Positions 53,668 through 63,165 of a stretch of DNA of 64,000 nucleotides are shown here, piece by piece; position 1 is the first letter of the stretch, and each line of letters opens with the position of its first letter. The position numbers and the translations under genes were made by a program. The DNA lies in the NCBI RefSeq assembly GCF_007827795.1, contig NZ_VITI01000003.1, forward strand, positions 280,090 to 344,089, read 5' to 3'. The notes below the pieces were generated by a model. That model saw nothing but the letters and a program-made list of their open reading frames with translations. It had not been told where the DNA came from and searched no databases. Source of the stretch: Azospirillum brasilense. GTDB taxonomy: Bacteria > Pseudomonadota > Alphaproteobacteria > Azospirillales > Azospirillaceae.

Positions 53668-53773
53668 GTCGCTCATGCCATGCCTCCAGAGATGGTCTCA
53701 GAGACGGATACCGGCCGGATTCGCCGTCCAGCACGCCCATGGCCACATGGCGGGCCAAGCCCCGCGGCCACGA

Positions 53774-53814
53774 CAAAAAAAGGGGGGCGGTCCAGTGTCG
53801 ATGGACCGCCCCCC
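53774..53814 (-). terminator. Rho-independent terminator of the large beta-helix gene
   Basis: On the minus strand GGGGGGCGGTCCA / TGGACCGCCCCCC (13 pairs, seven-base loop) is followed by seven T. It lies 25 bases after the stop of the 944-residue protein gene. Confidence 0.9.
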
Positions 53815-53838
53815 TTCTACCAGACGGCCGAAGCCGTG

Positions 53839-56673
53839 TTACGCCGCGTGGCTCAGCAGCGACGGGTCGATGTGGTCGAACAGCGGATCATAGCCGGCAT
53901 CGACCGGCATGGCCCCGTACACGCTGTTCGCCACCGCCACCGCGTCGGCCACGGCAACCGGAGCGGCCGCCGCCTGCTGGGCCGCGACGTGGCTCCACAC
54001 GCTGTCCGTTCCGGCGTCGAGCGCCAGCGCCGTGGCCTCGCCGACCGGGGTGGCCGAGGGGAAGAAGCTCTTGTCGGCGTCGACCACCAGCGTGCCGTTC
54101 CACCACAGGCCGGACTGGCCCTTGACCACGTCCTTGCCGTCCAGCGCGCCCTTGTCGTAGCTGACGATGCTGTCGGTGGCGGAGACGGACTTGCCGTTGA
54201 TCGTGACCTTGTTGACGATCAACGAGCGGTCCTGCCCGTTCACCACGGCGTCATTATCGTACTGGATCTGCACCTTGTGCGCCTGATCGGCGCTCAGGCT
54301 GGTGGTGAAGCTGTAGTCCTTGGCCGAGGTGCCGGCCACGCCCTCCCCGACCTTCTGGCCGTCCACCAGCAGGTTGAAGTGGGCGTTCACCCCGCCGGCC
54401 GCAGCGCCGGAGGCGTTGACGGTGATCGTCGTGGTGCTGGGACCGCTCTGCGGCAGCGAGCCGCCCGCGGGGAACTCCTTGGCCGGGGCGTCGACCACCA
54501 GCGTGCCGCCCCACCACATCGACGACTGACCCTTGACCACGTCCTTGCCGTCCAGCGCCCCCTTGTCGTAGCTGACGATGCTGTCGGTCGGGTTGTGGGC
54601 GGTGCCGTTGATGGTGATCTTGTTGACGAACAGATTGCGGTCCTGCCCGTTCACGAAGCCGTCGTTGTCATACTGGATCTGCACCTTGTGCGGCTGCCCG
54701 GCGGTCAACGCGGTCGTGAAGCTGTAGTCCTTCGCCGCCGTGCCGACCGTGGCGTCGCCAATGGCCTTGCCGTCCACCAGCACCTTGAAATGCGCGTTCA
54801 CCCCGCCCGCGGCGGCGCCGGAGGCGTTGACCTTGATCGTCGTGACGCTGGCCGTCGGCGTCGTCGGGACGGTCGGTGTGGTCGTCGTGGTGTCCACCGC
54901 GAAGCCGGCGGAGGCCCCCGCCTTGCCCGCGTTGCCGGCGAGATCGGTGTAGCTGCCCACCTTCACCGCCACGTTGGCGTCGGTGATCTTCGTGTTGGTC
55001 GAGGGCGTGAAGACGGCGGTGTAGGTGGAGGCGTCCACCGTCTTGAAGCCGCTCAGCGCGCCGCCCTTCACCGTGGTGTCGGCCAGCGCGAAGCCCTTCA
55101 CCGCCTCGCTGAAGGCGAAGGTGACGAGCGGCGCCTCGCCCTTGGTCACGCTGGTGTCGGCGATGGTCACCTTGACCGTGGGGGGCGTGGTGTCGGTCGT
55201 GGCGGGGGGGGGCGTCGGAGCCGGCGGATTGGTCGGGGAAGTGGGGGTGACCGTCGTCCAGCCGGTGGTGGAAGGATAGGCCTGGGACAGGGTCGAATGC
55301 TCATCCTGCGTGGTCGCGTTCATGTAGGCGGACCAGCTGTCGCCTTCCGGGAAGTCGCCCCAGCGCCAGCGGTCGCCGTCCGGCATGTAGTAGGTGTTGT
55401 TGTCCCACACGTTGCCGCCGTTGAGCATGCCGGCTTCGTTGTGGTCGGCGACGCCGCCCGACTGGCCGTTGCCGTCCTTGGAGACGATGATGTTGTCGTG
55501 GACCTTGTTGTTGGTCGTGGTCCAGGTCCCGAATTCCCCGGCGCCGCGGTCCTGCTGGATCATCACGATGCCGTTGGCGCCCTTGACCCCGGTGATGTCG
55601 ATCTTGTTGCCGTAGGCTTCGACGTTCTGCGAGTTCTGGATCTGGATCGACCCGCCCCACAGCCAGCCCTCGGCCTGCGGCTTGGCGCCGTTGCCGACCA
55701 TCACGTTGTTGCGGATGACGGCGTCGTAGCTGATCTCGTGGGTGATGCCGCCGCCGCTGTTGTTCACGAGCACGTTGTTCTCGTACAGCGTCCCGACATT
55801 GTCGATGTCGGTCCACAGGCCGAAGCCGGTGTTGTCGTGGGAATAATTGCCGCGGACCACCAGATCGGTGGTGTAGGCGAACTTGGTGCCGCCGCCCTCC
55901 CAGAACACGTCGATGCCCGACCAGGCGCCGTTGCGGGCGATCTCGTTGCCTTCGACCAGGATCTTGGCGCCGGCGCCGCCCAGCCCCATCTCGCCGTTGT
56001 CGTGGACGTAGTTGCCGATGAACTTGCTGCCGTCCTGCGCCGTGGCGCCGACCGCGTAGTTCAGCCGCAGCTCGTTGTCCTGGATGGTCCAGTTGACGTC
56101 GCCCTGGATGGCGCCTTCCTGCGCCGGCGGGGTGTATTTCTCGATGACGAGGTTCTTGACCGTCACGCCGTCCGCGGTGCCGCCGAAGGCGCGGGCGGTC
56201 GTCCCGGCCTCCACCTTGTGCCCCGCCGGGTTGTCGCCCAGATAGATCTTGTCGGCGTTGTAGTCGAAGTAGAAGGTTCCCGCCTTCAGCTTCGACAGCG
56301 CGTCAACGGGGGTCAGCGGCTTGTCGTCGACATAGACGGTTTCCGGATAGCCGGCGCGCATCGCGCCGGGCGTCGCCTCGTCCGTCGCGCGACGCTCGCC
56401 CTGCTGGGTCTGCCCGCCAACCACCCAGCGCCCGGCGCTGTCCTGGGTGAAGCCGGTCAGCAGCTTCGACCCGTTCAGCACGGCGCCCTCGGCCCCGATG
56501 AAGGTCTGGTTGTCCTTGGGCGTGATCGACTGGAGACGGTACTCGCCCGGCTGCAACCAGAAGGTCGCGCCAGCGGGAGCGCCATTGACGATGGACTGGA
56601 TGTTGGCGCCCGGTGCTATGACGATCGCACCAGCGGGGGCCGTCAGCGGCTTCGGTCCGTACAGATTAGCCAT
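53839..56673 (-). CDS. Multidomain beta-helix protein with Ig-like and two CBM60-like domains
   Basis: 944 residues from ATG 56673. Residues 1-475 form a right-handed parallel beta-helix paralogous to the protein at 25811. A Pro/Thr linker (about 476-497) and an Ig-like domain of the bacterial-adhesin type (about 498-595, TPPTVKVTIADTSVTKGEAP) follow. Then come two near-identical modules, about 610-728 and 747-866 (VNASGAAAGGVNAHF, KVQIQYDND, SIVSYDKGALDGKDVVKGQS), resembling calcium-dependent xylan-binding CBM60. The C-terminal tail (about 867-944) is Ala/Val-rich and acidic. No N-terminal signal peptide, so export by a type I system is plausible. Probably a polysaccharide-active surface or secreted protein; chemistry unproven. 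Confidence 0.85.
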   Translation of the reverse strand: MANLYGPKPLTAPAGAIVIAPGANIQSIVNGAPAGATFWLQPGEYRLQSITPKDNQTFIGAEGAVLNGSKLLTGFTQDSAGRWVVGGQTQQGERRATDEATPGAMRAGYPETVYVDDKPLTPVDALSKLKAGTFYFDYNADKIYLGDNPAGHKVEAGTTARAFGGTADGVTVKNLVIEKYTPPAQEGAIQGDVNWTIQDNELRLNYAVGATAQDGSKFIGNYVHDNGEMGLGGAGAKILVEGNEIARNGAWSGIDVFWEGGGTKFAYTTDLVVRGNYSHDNTGFGLWTDIDNVGTLYENNVLVNNSGGGITHEISYDAVIRNNVMVGNGAKPQAEGWLWGGSIQIQNSQNVEAYGNKIDITGVKGANGIVMIQQDRGAGEFGTWTTTNNKVHDNIIVSKDGNGQSGGVADHNEAGMLNGGNVWDNNTYYMPDGDRWRWGDFPEGDSWSAYMNATTQDEHSTLSQAYPSTTGWTTVTPTSPTNPPAPTPPPATTDTTPPTVKVTIADTSVTKGEAPLVTFAFSEAVKGFALADTTVKGGALSGFKTVDASTYTAVFTPSTNTKITDANVAVKVGSYTDLAGNAGKAGASAGFAVDTTTTTPTVPTTPTASVTTIKVNASGAAAGGVNAHFKVLVDGKAIGDATVGTAAKDYSFTTALTAGQPHKVQIQYDNDGFVNGQDRNLFVNKITINGTAHNPTDSIVSYDKGALDGKDVVKGQSSMWWGGTLVVDAPAKEFPAGGSLPQSGPSTTTITVNASGAAAGGVNAHFNLLVDGQKVGEGVAGTSAKDYSFTTSLSADQAHKVQIQYDNDAVVNGQDRSLIVNKVTINGKSVSATDSIVSYDKGALDGKDVVKGQSGLWWNGTLVVDADKSFFPSATPVGEATALALDAGTDSVWSHVAAQQAAAAPVAVADAVAVANSVYGAMPVDAGYDPLFDHIDPSLLSHAA

Positions 56674-56992
56674 ATGTCAATGCTCTCTTACGATGTTGTC
56701 TACTGGTATGAGTTCTCAGGCGCTTTCGCCCTTTGGCATATGAACTTACTACCAATTCGGGGACGGTGGCCGGCGGGGCATTTTTGTGAGATTCCCGGCA
56801 TCTTTTGCGAAGACTCCAGGAAGTCTCTGTTTTTCAAAAAGGAATCTTCCGCTTATCAAAGAGCGGGGAAGAGAATGGGAATTTTTGCTTGCGGCCTCTT
56901 CAAGCGCGAAAGCGCCGCGCCGCGTCATCCGCTGGATGACGGCGCAAGCCCCTTGGGGACATCAGAAACGGGACGTCGAAAACGCGGAGGGA
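56674..56992. other. 319-bp intergenic region, AT-richer, with small hairpins
   Basis: Upstream region of the large beta-helix gene and downstream of the LysR gene, both on the minus strand. Contains AGACT-CCAGGA-AGTCT followed by CTGTTTTTC (56812-56836), a weak terminator-like element on plus, and an imperfect CTTCCGCT/AGCGGGGAAG hairpin (about 56847-56873). A clear promoter for the beta-helix gene was not pinned down. No gene is supported. Confidence 0.45.
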
Positions 56993-58012
56993 TCAGTCGC
57001 CGCCGAACTGGCGGTCGATCCATTCGCTCACCGCCGCCGGATCGAAGCGGAGGTCGAGCGGGATGCCGGAGATGGCGGCGCGGCAATGCTCGATGAAGGC
57101 GCGCTCCGCCCGGTTCATCTTGGAGGCGGGATTCCACAGCAGATGGATGTCCACCGGCGCCACCCCCTCTTCCGGCGGCAAGGGCCACAGCAGGCCGTCG
57201 CGCACGTCGCGCTCCGCCACATGGCGGGGCAGCGGCCCGATTCCCAGCCCGACGGAGATCATCCGCCGCACCTCGTCCAGATTGACCGAGGCGCCGACGA
57301 TCCGGCTCTCGATCCCCTCCTGCGCGCGGAAGACGGCCAGCGGCGACAGCACCCCGCCGATCTGGTCGGAGGTGAAGGAGACGAACCCCTCGCTGCGCAG
57401 GTCGCCCAGCGTCAGGCCGGTGCGGCCGAACAGGTGATGCCGCGGCCCGCAATAGAGACGGTAGATCTGGCGGGCGAACAGCGCGTGCTCGACCAACGGC
57501 GGCGGCTCCCGCATCAGGCAGAGGCCGAGCGAGCCGGTCTTCTGCTGGATCGCCATGTGGACGTCGGCGCTCGCCATCACGTCCAGCCGGAAGGTCACCT
57601 GCGGGTGGGTGGCGTGGAAGCGCTCCAGCAGGGCGTCGAACAGCAGCGACTGGATCCGGCTGGCCAGCAGGATTCGGATATGGCCGGAAATCTCCTCGCG
57701 GATGTCGCGCATCAGGACGGCGAAGCGGGAGATGTTGCCGTAGATCTCCAGCACCTCGGCGTAGATGATCTCGCCCGCCTCGGTCACGCGGAAACGGCCC
57801 TGCCCACGCTCGATCAGGCTGCGGCCGATCTGGTCCTCCAGCCGCTTCAGGGCCTGGGACACCGCCGGCTGGGTCAGCCCGAGACGCTGCGCCGCGCGGG
57901 TCAGCCCCTGCTCCTGCACGATCACCATGAAGGTGCGCAGCAGGTTCCAGTCGAGCTGGTGGCCGAGCCGCTCCAGATCGCGCGCCGTCATCGGGGGGAA
58001 TCCCATCGCCAT
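56993..58012 (-). CDS. LysR family transcriptional regulator
   Basis: 339 residues from ATG 58012; Met3 and Met8 are possible alternatives, and true LysR length suggests a start near these. N-terminal winged HTH at about residues 22-80 (FMVIVQEQGLTRAAQRLGLT, QPAVSQALKRLEDQIGRSL), then the type-2 periplasmic-like effector domain (GHIRILLASRIQSLLFDALL, VRRMISVGLGIGPLPRHV). Divergent from the M20 hydrolase/Opp operon with 215 bases between them, so it probably activates that operon in response to its substrate. Confidence 0.92.
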   Translation of the reverse strand: MAMGFPPMTARDLERLGHQLDWNLLRTFMVIVQEQGLTRAAQRLGLTQPAVSQALKRLEDQIGRSLIERGQGRFRVTEAGEIIYAEVLEIYGNISRFAVLMRDIREEISGHIRILLASRIQSLLFDALLERFHATHPQVTFRLDVMASADVHMAIQQKTGSLGLCLMREPPPLVEHALFARQIYRLYCGPRHHLFGRTGLTLGDLRSEGFVSFTSDQIGGVLSPLAVFRAQEGIESRIVGASVNLDEVRRMISVGLGIGPLPRHVAERDVRDGLLWPLPPEEGVAPVDIHLLWNPASKMNRAERAFIEHCRAAISGIPLDLRFDPAAVSEWIDRQFGGD

Positions 58013-58227
58013 AAATCCTGCTTATGTCGGCAATGAGGATTATCGATTTGGCGGAAGATGAGAAGCTGAATTGTAATACACCGGTCGTTAGCGGTCGATC
58101 CCCGGCTTCGCCCAAACGGGCAAAACCGGGGTCCTAGTCCGAAAGTCGAAATCGCCACAGTGTCTGTCCGGAGATTTGCCGACACACACGGACGACTGCG
58201 CGGCGGAGTGGTAAGAACGGAGTCGTC

Positions 58228-59541
58228 ATGCCCGCATCCCACGAGGGTGGGCGGAGCATTGCAGCCGTGGACCGGGATGCGATCCTGGGTGCGGTCGCGA
58301 CGCTGCGCGAGGATGGAGTGCGCCTGCTGTCCGATCTGGTCCGGAGCCCCAGCCTGCTGGGGCAGGAAGGCCCGGCGCAGGATCTGATGGAACGGATCTT
58401 CCGGGACATGGGCCTGGAGGTGGACCGCTTCGCCATCGACGAGGAGGCGCTGAAGGCCCAGCCCGGCTGGTCCCCCTCGCTGATCTCCTACGAAGGCCGC
58501 GAGAACGTCGTCGGCGTCCACAAGCCCCGGCGCGCGACCGGCAAGTCGCTGATCTTGAACGGCCACATCGACGTGGTGCCGACCGGGCCGGAGGAGCTGT
58601 GGTCCGCCCCGCCCTTCGAGCCGGTGATCCGCGACGGGCGCCTCTACGGGCGCGGCGCCGGCGACATGAAGGCGGGCATCGCCGCCTACGTCATGGCCTT
58701 CAAGGCGCTGCGGAGCCTGGGCGTCCAGCCCGCCGCCCCGGTCTATCTCCAGTCGGTGGTCGAGGAGGAATGCACCGGCAACGGCGCGCTCGCCTGCGTC
58801 GCCCGCGGCTACAAGGCCGACGCCGCGGTGATCCCGGAACCCTTCAACCACACGCTCCAGATCGCCCAGGTCGGCGTGATCCGCTGCGAGCTGGAGGTGA
58901 CGGGCCGACCCGCCCATGTGCTCGACACCGGCGCCGGGCTGAACGCCATCGAGGCGGCTTTCCGCGTGCTGAAGCACCTGAAGGCGCTGGAATCGGCCTG
59001 GAACCACCCCGACGGGCGGCATCCCGCCTACGCGCACCATCACCACCCCTACAACCTGAACGTCGGGCACATCGACGGCGGCGAATGGGCCTCTTCCGTC
59101 CCCACCCGCTGCCGGATGGAGCTGCGCTTCGGCTTCCCGCCGGGCCGCGCCGCCGCCGAGGTCAGCGCCGAGATCGAACGCGCGGTGGCCGAGGCCTGTC
59201 GCGGCGACTCCGACCTCAAGGGGATCGACGCCCGCGTCATCTTCCGCGGCTTCCAGGCCGAGGGCTGCACGCTGGACCCCGATCACCCGATGCTGGAGGC
59301 GCTGGACGCCGCGCATCGGTCGATCTTCGGAACGCCGGCGCCGAAGCTGGCCCAGACGTGCACCACCGACGTCCGCAACTTCGTGCTCTACGGCGACACG
59401 CCGGCCACCTGCTACGGCCCGGAGGCGGAGCGCATCCACGGCATCGACGAGTCCGTCTCGCTCGACAGCATGGCGAAGGTGACCGCCGTGCTGGCCCTGT
59501 TCATGGCCGACTGGTGCGGCCTCGAATCCATCGATCCATAA
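58228..59541 (+). CDS. M20 family metallohydrolase (ArgE/DapE-like deacylase)
   Basis: 437-residue zinc hydrolase of the ArgE/DapE/CPG2 group, removing acyl or peptide groups from amino acids. Metal and catalytic residues: H113 and D115 in NGHIDVVPTG, D146 in GRGAGDMKAG, the E179-E181 cluster in SVVEEECTG, and a C-terminal His in ERIHGIDESV. The dimerisation domain covers about 210-330. ATG 58228 has GGAG upstream. It begins an operon with an oligopeptide-type ABC system, suggesting that the imported compound is an N-acylated amino acid or peptide that this enzyme cleaves. Confidence 0.92.
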   Translation: MPASHEGGRSIAAVDRDAILGAVATLREDGVRLLSDLVRSPSLLGQEGPAQDLMERIFRDMGLEVDRFAIDEEALKAQPGWSPSLISYEGRENVVGVHKPRRATGKSLILNGHIDVVPTGPEELWSAPPFEPVIRDGRLYGRGAGDMKAGIAAYVMAFKALRSLGVQPAAPVYLQSVVEEECTGNGALACVARGYKADAAVIPEPFNHTLQIAQVGVIRCELEVTGRPAHVLDTGAGLNAIEAAFRVLKHLKALESAWNHPDGRHPAYAHHHHPYNLNVGHIDGGEWASSVPTRCRMELRFGFPPGRAAAEVSAEIERAVAEACRGDSDLKGIDARVIFRGFQAEGCTLDPDHPMLEALDAAHRSIFGTPAPKLAQTCTTDVRNFVLYGDTPATCYGPEAERIHGIDESVSLDSMAKVTAVLALFMADWCGLESIDP

Positions 59542-59581
59542 CGGTCGCGTGACGAGAATCAACAATAAGGGGGCTTCAGAC

Positions 59582-61192
59582 ATGAGCAATCGTTTGCGTC
59601 ACTTTCGTCAAACCCTGACCGCCGCGGCGCTGGCGGCCGCCCTGGCGGCGCCGCTGGCGCTGACCGTGCCCGGCGTCGCCGTGGCGCAGGAGCGCGGCGG
59701 CACGATGAACATCATCGTCCAGCCGGAACCGCCGATCCTGGTGCTGGGCCTGAACCAGCAGGGTCCGACGCAGACGGTCGCCGGCAAGATCTACCAGGGC
59801 CTGCTGACCTTCGGCTTCGACCTGACGCCGCAGCCGGAGCTGGCGGAGAGCTGGGAGGTCTCGCCCGACGGCAAGGTCTACACCTTCAAGCTGGTGAAGA
59901 ACGCCAAGTGGCACGACGGCAAGCCCTTCACCGCCCACGACGTGGTGTTCTCCACCTCCAAGTTCCTGATGGAGACCCACCCGCGCGCCCGCGCCACCTT
60001 CTCCAAATGCGAGAAGATCGAGGCGCTGGACGACTACACCGTCCGCTTCACGCTGAAGGAGCCGTTCGGCCCGTTCCTTCAGGCCTTCGAGGTGTCGTCG
60101 GCCCCGATGATGCCGAAGCACATCTATGAAGGCACCGACTTCAAGGCCAACCCGGCCAACGCCACCCCGATCGGCACCGGCCCCTTCAAGTTCAAGGAGT
60201 GGAACAAGGGCTCCTACATCCATCTCGTCCGCAACGACGAATACTGGAAGGCCGGCAAGCCCTACCTGGACGACATCTATTTCCGCGTGATCCCCGACGC
60301 CGCCTCGCGCGCCGTCGCCGTGGAGCAGGGTACCGTCCAGCAGACCCAGTTCAACGACATCGAGACCTTCGACGTTCCGCGCCTGAAGGGCCTGCCCAAC
60401 GTCGAGATGACGACCAAGGGCTACGAGTTCTTCGCACCGCTGTCCTGGATCGAGATCAACACGCGCAACAAGCCGCTGGACGACAAGCGCTTCCGGCAGG
60501 CGATGATGCACGCCATCGACCGCAAGTTCATCCGCGACAAGATCTGGTTCGGCCTCGGCCGTCCGGCGACCGGCCCGGTGAATTCGGTCACCCGCTTCCA
60601 CGAGTCCAACGTCCGGAAGTACGACTTCGACCCGAAGAAGGCCGAGGCTCTGCTTGAGGAGGCCGGCTATAAGAAGGGCTCCGATGGCACCCGCGCCAAG
60701 GTCCGCCTGCTCGTCATGCCCTACGGCGAGACCTGGACCCGTCTCGGCGAGTATGTGAAGCAGGCGATGAAGCGCGTCGGCGTCGACGTGACGCTGGAGA
60801 CCACCGACGCCGCCGGCTGGGTCAACCGCGTGTCCAACTGGGACTACGACCTGAGCTTCAACTTCGTCTACCAGTACGGCGACCCGGCGCTCGGCGTGTC
60901 GCGCACCTACATCTCGGACAACATCCGCAAGGGCGTGATGTTCTCCAACACCATGGGCTACTCCAACCCCGAGGTGGACCAGCTGTTCGCCCAGGCCGCC
61001 CAGACCAACAAGGACGAGGAGCGCCGGCAGCTCTACTCCGCCGCCCAGAAGATCCTGGTCGAGGACGTGCCCGTCGCCTGGCTGCTGGAGATGGAGTTCC
61101 CGACCTTCGTGGACAAGCGCTTCAAGAACGCCGTCACGACCGCCATCGGCGTGAACGAGAGCTACGACAGCGTTTATATGGTGAAAAAGTAA
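59582..61192 (+). CDS. ABC peptide-type substrate-binding protein (SBP family 5)
   Basis: Periplasmic OppA/DppA-type binding protein, 536 residues from ATG 59582 (AAGGGGG upstream). Sec signal peptide TLTAAALAAALAAPLALTVP with cleavage near AVA-QE (about residue 35). Family signature 'FKLVKNAKWHDGKPFTAHDV' (about 101-120) and ATPIGTGPFKF. Binds the imported peptide-like solute. A hairpin repeat separates it from the permease gene. Confidence 0.93.
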   Translation: MSNRLRHFRQTLTAAALAAALAAPLALTVPGVAVAQERGGTMNIIVQPEPPILVLGLNQQGPTQTVAGKIYQGLLTFGFDLTPQPELAESWEVSPDGKVYTFKLVKNAKWHDGKPFTAHDVVFSTSKFLMETHPRARATFSKCEKIEALDDYTVRFTLKEPFGPFLQAFEVSSAPMMPKHIYEGTDFKANPANATPIGTGPFKFKEWNKGSYIHLVRNDEYWKAGKPYLDDIYFRVIPDAASRAVAVEQGTVQQTQFNDIETFDVPRLKGLPNVEMTTKGYEFFAPLSWIEINTRNKPLDDKRFRQAMMHAIDRKFIRDKIWFGLGRPATGPVNSVTRFHESNVRKYDFDPKKAEALLEEAGYKKGSDGTRAKVRLLVMPYGETWTRLGEYVKQAMKRVGVDVTLETTDAAGWVNRVSNWDYDLSFNFVYQYGDPALGVSRTYISDNIRKGVMFSNTMGYSNPEVDQLFAQAAQTNKDEERRQLYSAAQKILVEDVPVAWLLEMEFPTFVDKRFKNAVTTAIGVNESYDSVYMVKK

Positions 61193-61220
61193 GAAAAGGG
61201 AGCGGTTGCCCCCACCCCGG

Positions 61221-61279
61221 CCCTCCCCCGCTTCGCAGGGGAGGGGCTAAATTCCCTCCCCTGCGGGAGCGGGGGAGGG
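61221..61279. repeat. REP-like double hairpin between binding-protein and permease genes
   Basis: Left arm 61221-61246 (CCCTCCCCCGCTTCGCAGGG and on) and an inverted copy at 61254-61279. It is nearly identical to 9125-9183 and occupies the same position, after a binding-protein gene and before the first permease gene. Confidence 0.8.
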
Positions 61280-61315
61280 TCAGGGAGGGGGCAACACGCA
61301 CCCGGGAGTGACAAC

Positions 61316-62296
61316 ATGCCCCGCATCGCCCTATTCATCTCACAGAGGCTGGTGAAGGCGGTCTTCGTCGTTCTGGCGATCGCCGTGTTCAACTTCTTCC
61401 TGGTCCACGCAGCGCCCGGCGATCCCGCCGCGGTGATGGCGGGCGAGGCCGGGGCCGCCGATGCCAAGTTCGTCGAACAGCTCCGCCAGCAGTTCGGCCT
61501 CGACCGCCCCCTGTACGAGCAGCTCGGCACCTACATGTCCAAGGTGGTGCAGGCCGACCTCGGCTACTCCTACCGCCAGCAGCGTCCCGTCTTCGACCTG
61601 CTGATGGACCGGCTGCCCGTCACCCTGTCGCTGACGCTGACCGCCTTCGTGCTGGCCCTGCTGGGCGGCGTGGCGCTGGGCACGCTGGCGGCGATGCGCG
61701 CCGGCACCTGGTCGGACACCGCCATCACCGTGGTCGGCCTGACCGCCTACGCGACCCCGATCTTCTGGATCGGCCTGATGCTGATCCTTCTCTTCTCGGT
61801 CAATCTCGGCTGGCTGCCCGCCTTCGGCACGGAGACCATCGGCGCCGGCTACACCGGCTGGGAGGCCTTCCTCGACAAGGCGAAGCACCTCGTGCTGCCG
61901 GTGACCACGCTCGGCCTCTTCTACATGGCCGTCTACACCCGGCTGACCCGCGCCTCGATCCTGGAGGTGCGCGACATGGATTTCGTCAAGACGGCGCGAG
62001 CCAAGGGCCTGCCGGAATGGCGCATCGTGTCGGTGCACATCCTGCGCAACGCCATCCTGCCCGTCATCACGGTGGCGGGGTTCCAGGCCGGGCACCTGAT
62101 CGGCGGTTCCATCCTGATCGAGACCGTCTTCGCGCTCCCCGGCATCGGGCGCCTCGCCTTCGAGGCCGTGTTGCAGCGCGACTATCAGGTCCTGCTCGGC
62201 ATCTTCCTTCTGACCTCGGTGGTGGTGGTGGTGTTCAACCTGCTGACCGACCTGATCTATTCCCTCGTCGATCCGCGCATCGAGGTGGCGCCATGA
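61316..62296 (+). CDS. ABC peptide-type permease (DppB/OppB family)
   Basis: 326 residues with about six spans. The N-terminus PRIALFISQRLVKAVFVVLA and the VHAAPGDPAA motif are typical of DppB. The EAA loop is 'VRDMDFVKTARAKGLPEWRI'. Stop overlaps the next permease start by four bases (ATGA). Confidence 0.94.
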   Translation: MPRIALFISQRLVKAVFVVLAIAVFNFFLVHAAPGDPAAVMAGEAGAADAKFVEQLRQQFGLDRPLYEQLGTYMSKVVQADLGYSYRQQRPVFDLLMDRLPVTLSLTLTAFVLALLGGVALGTLAAMRAGTWSDTAITVVGLTAYATPIFWIGLMLILLFSVNLGWLPAFGTETIGAGYTGWEAFLDKAKHLVLPVTTLGLFYMAVYTRLTRASILEVRDMDFVKTARAKGLPEWRIVSVHILRNAILPVITVAGFQAGHLIGGSILIETVFALPGIGRLAFEAVLQRDYQVLLGIFLLTSVVVVVFNLLTDLIYSLVDPRIEVAP

Positions 62297-63165
62297 CCGC
62301 CGCGGCCATCGCCCCCGCCCGCAAGGGCTCCGGCTTCTGGGGCGCCTTCGCCCGCAACAAGGGCGCGGTGATCGGTCTGGCCTTCCTGACCCTGATCGTC
62401 CTGATGGCGGCCTTCGCCGACGTGCTGTACCCGGACAGCCCCTGGGACATGACCGCCATGCCCTTCCAGCCGCCGCTGTCGGAGGACGCGCTGCTCGGCT
62501 CCGACACGCTGGGCCGCGACATCGCGGCGGGCATCGCCCACGGGGCGCGGGTGTCGCTGCTGATCGGCCTGACCTCGACCGCCGTCGCCGTCTTGATCGG
62601 CGTGTTCCTGGGGGCCGTCTCCGGCTTCTACGGTGGGCGCGTCGACGATCTGGTCATGCGCTTCACCGAGCTGTTCCAGACCATCCCGAACTTCGTTCTG
62701 GCCGTGGTGCTGGTGGCGATCTTCACGCCGTCGCTGACCTCCATCGTGCTGGCCATCGCCATCGTCTCCTGGCCGCCGCTGGCGCGGCTGGCGCGCGGCG
62801 AGTTCATGAGCCTGCGGAGCCGCGAGTTCGTGCACGCCGCGGTGACCACCGGCCAGTCGAACATGACGATCATCTGGCGCCAGATCCTGCCCAACAGCCT
62901 GTCCCCGATCATCGTGTCGGCCTCGCTGATGGTGGCGACGGCGATCCTGCTGGAAAGCTCCCTCTCCTTCCTCGGGCTCGGCGATCCGAACCTGATGAGC
63001 TGGGGCTACATGGTGGGCGCCGCCCGCACGGTGATCCGTCAGGCCTGGTGGATGAGCTTCTTCCCCGGCATCGCGATCCTTCTGACCGTGCTCGCCCTCA
63101 ACCTCGTGGGTGAGGGGCTGAACGACGCGCTGAATCCCAAGCTGGCGCGAAAGGGCCGTTCCTGA
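62293..63165 (+). CDS. ABC peptide-type permease (DppC/OppC family)
   Basis: 290 residues with about six spans. It starts with a short cytoplasmic segment and FARNKGAVIGLAFLTLIVLM, typical of the OppC_N domain; LLGSDTLGRDIAAGIAHGAR is the DppC signature. EAA loop SREFVHAAVTTGQSNMTIIW. ATGA-coupled to the upstream permease; TGATG overlap with the ATPase. Confidence 0.94.
   Translation: MTAAAIAPARKGSGFWGAFARNKGAVIGLAFLTLIVLMAAFADVLYPDSPWDMTAMPFQPPLSEDALLGSDTLGRDIAAGIAHGARVSLLIGLTSTAVAVLIGVFLGAVSGFYGGRVDDLVMRFTELFQTIPNFVLAVVLVAIFTPSLTSIVLAIAIVSWPPLARLARGEFMSLRSREFVHAAVTTGQSNMTIIWRQILPNSLSPIIVSASLMVATAILLESSLSFLGLGDPNLMSWGYMVGAARTVIRQAWWMSFFPGIAILLTVLALNLVGEGLNDALNPKLARKGRS

Noticed and set aside
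53670..53893. Continuation of the IS630 transposase to the end of its open frame
   Set aside because: Likeness to the family stops near 53667, and the frame then crosses a terminator and the antisense of the beta-helix gene.
53644..57096. 1150-codon open frame on the plus strand
   Set aside because: Antisense to the beta-helix/CBM gene, whose domains are clear on the minus strand.
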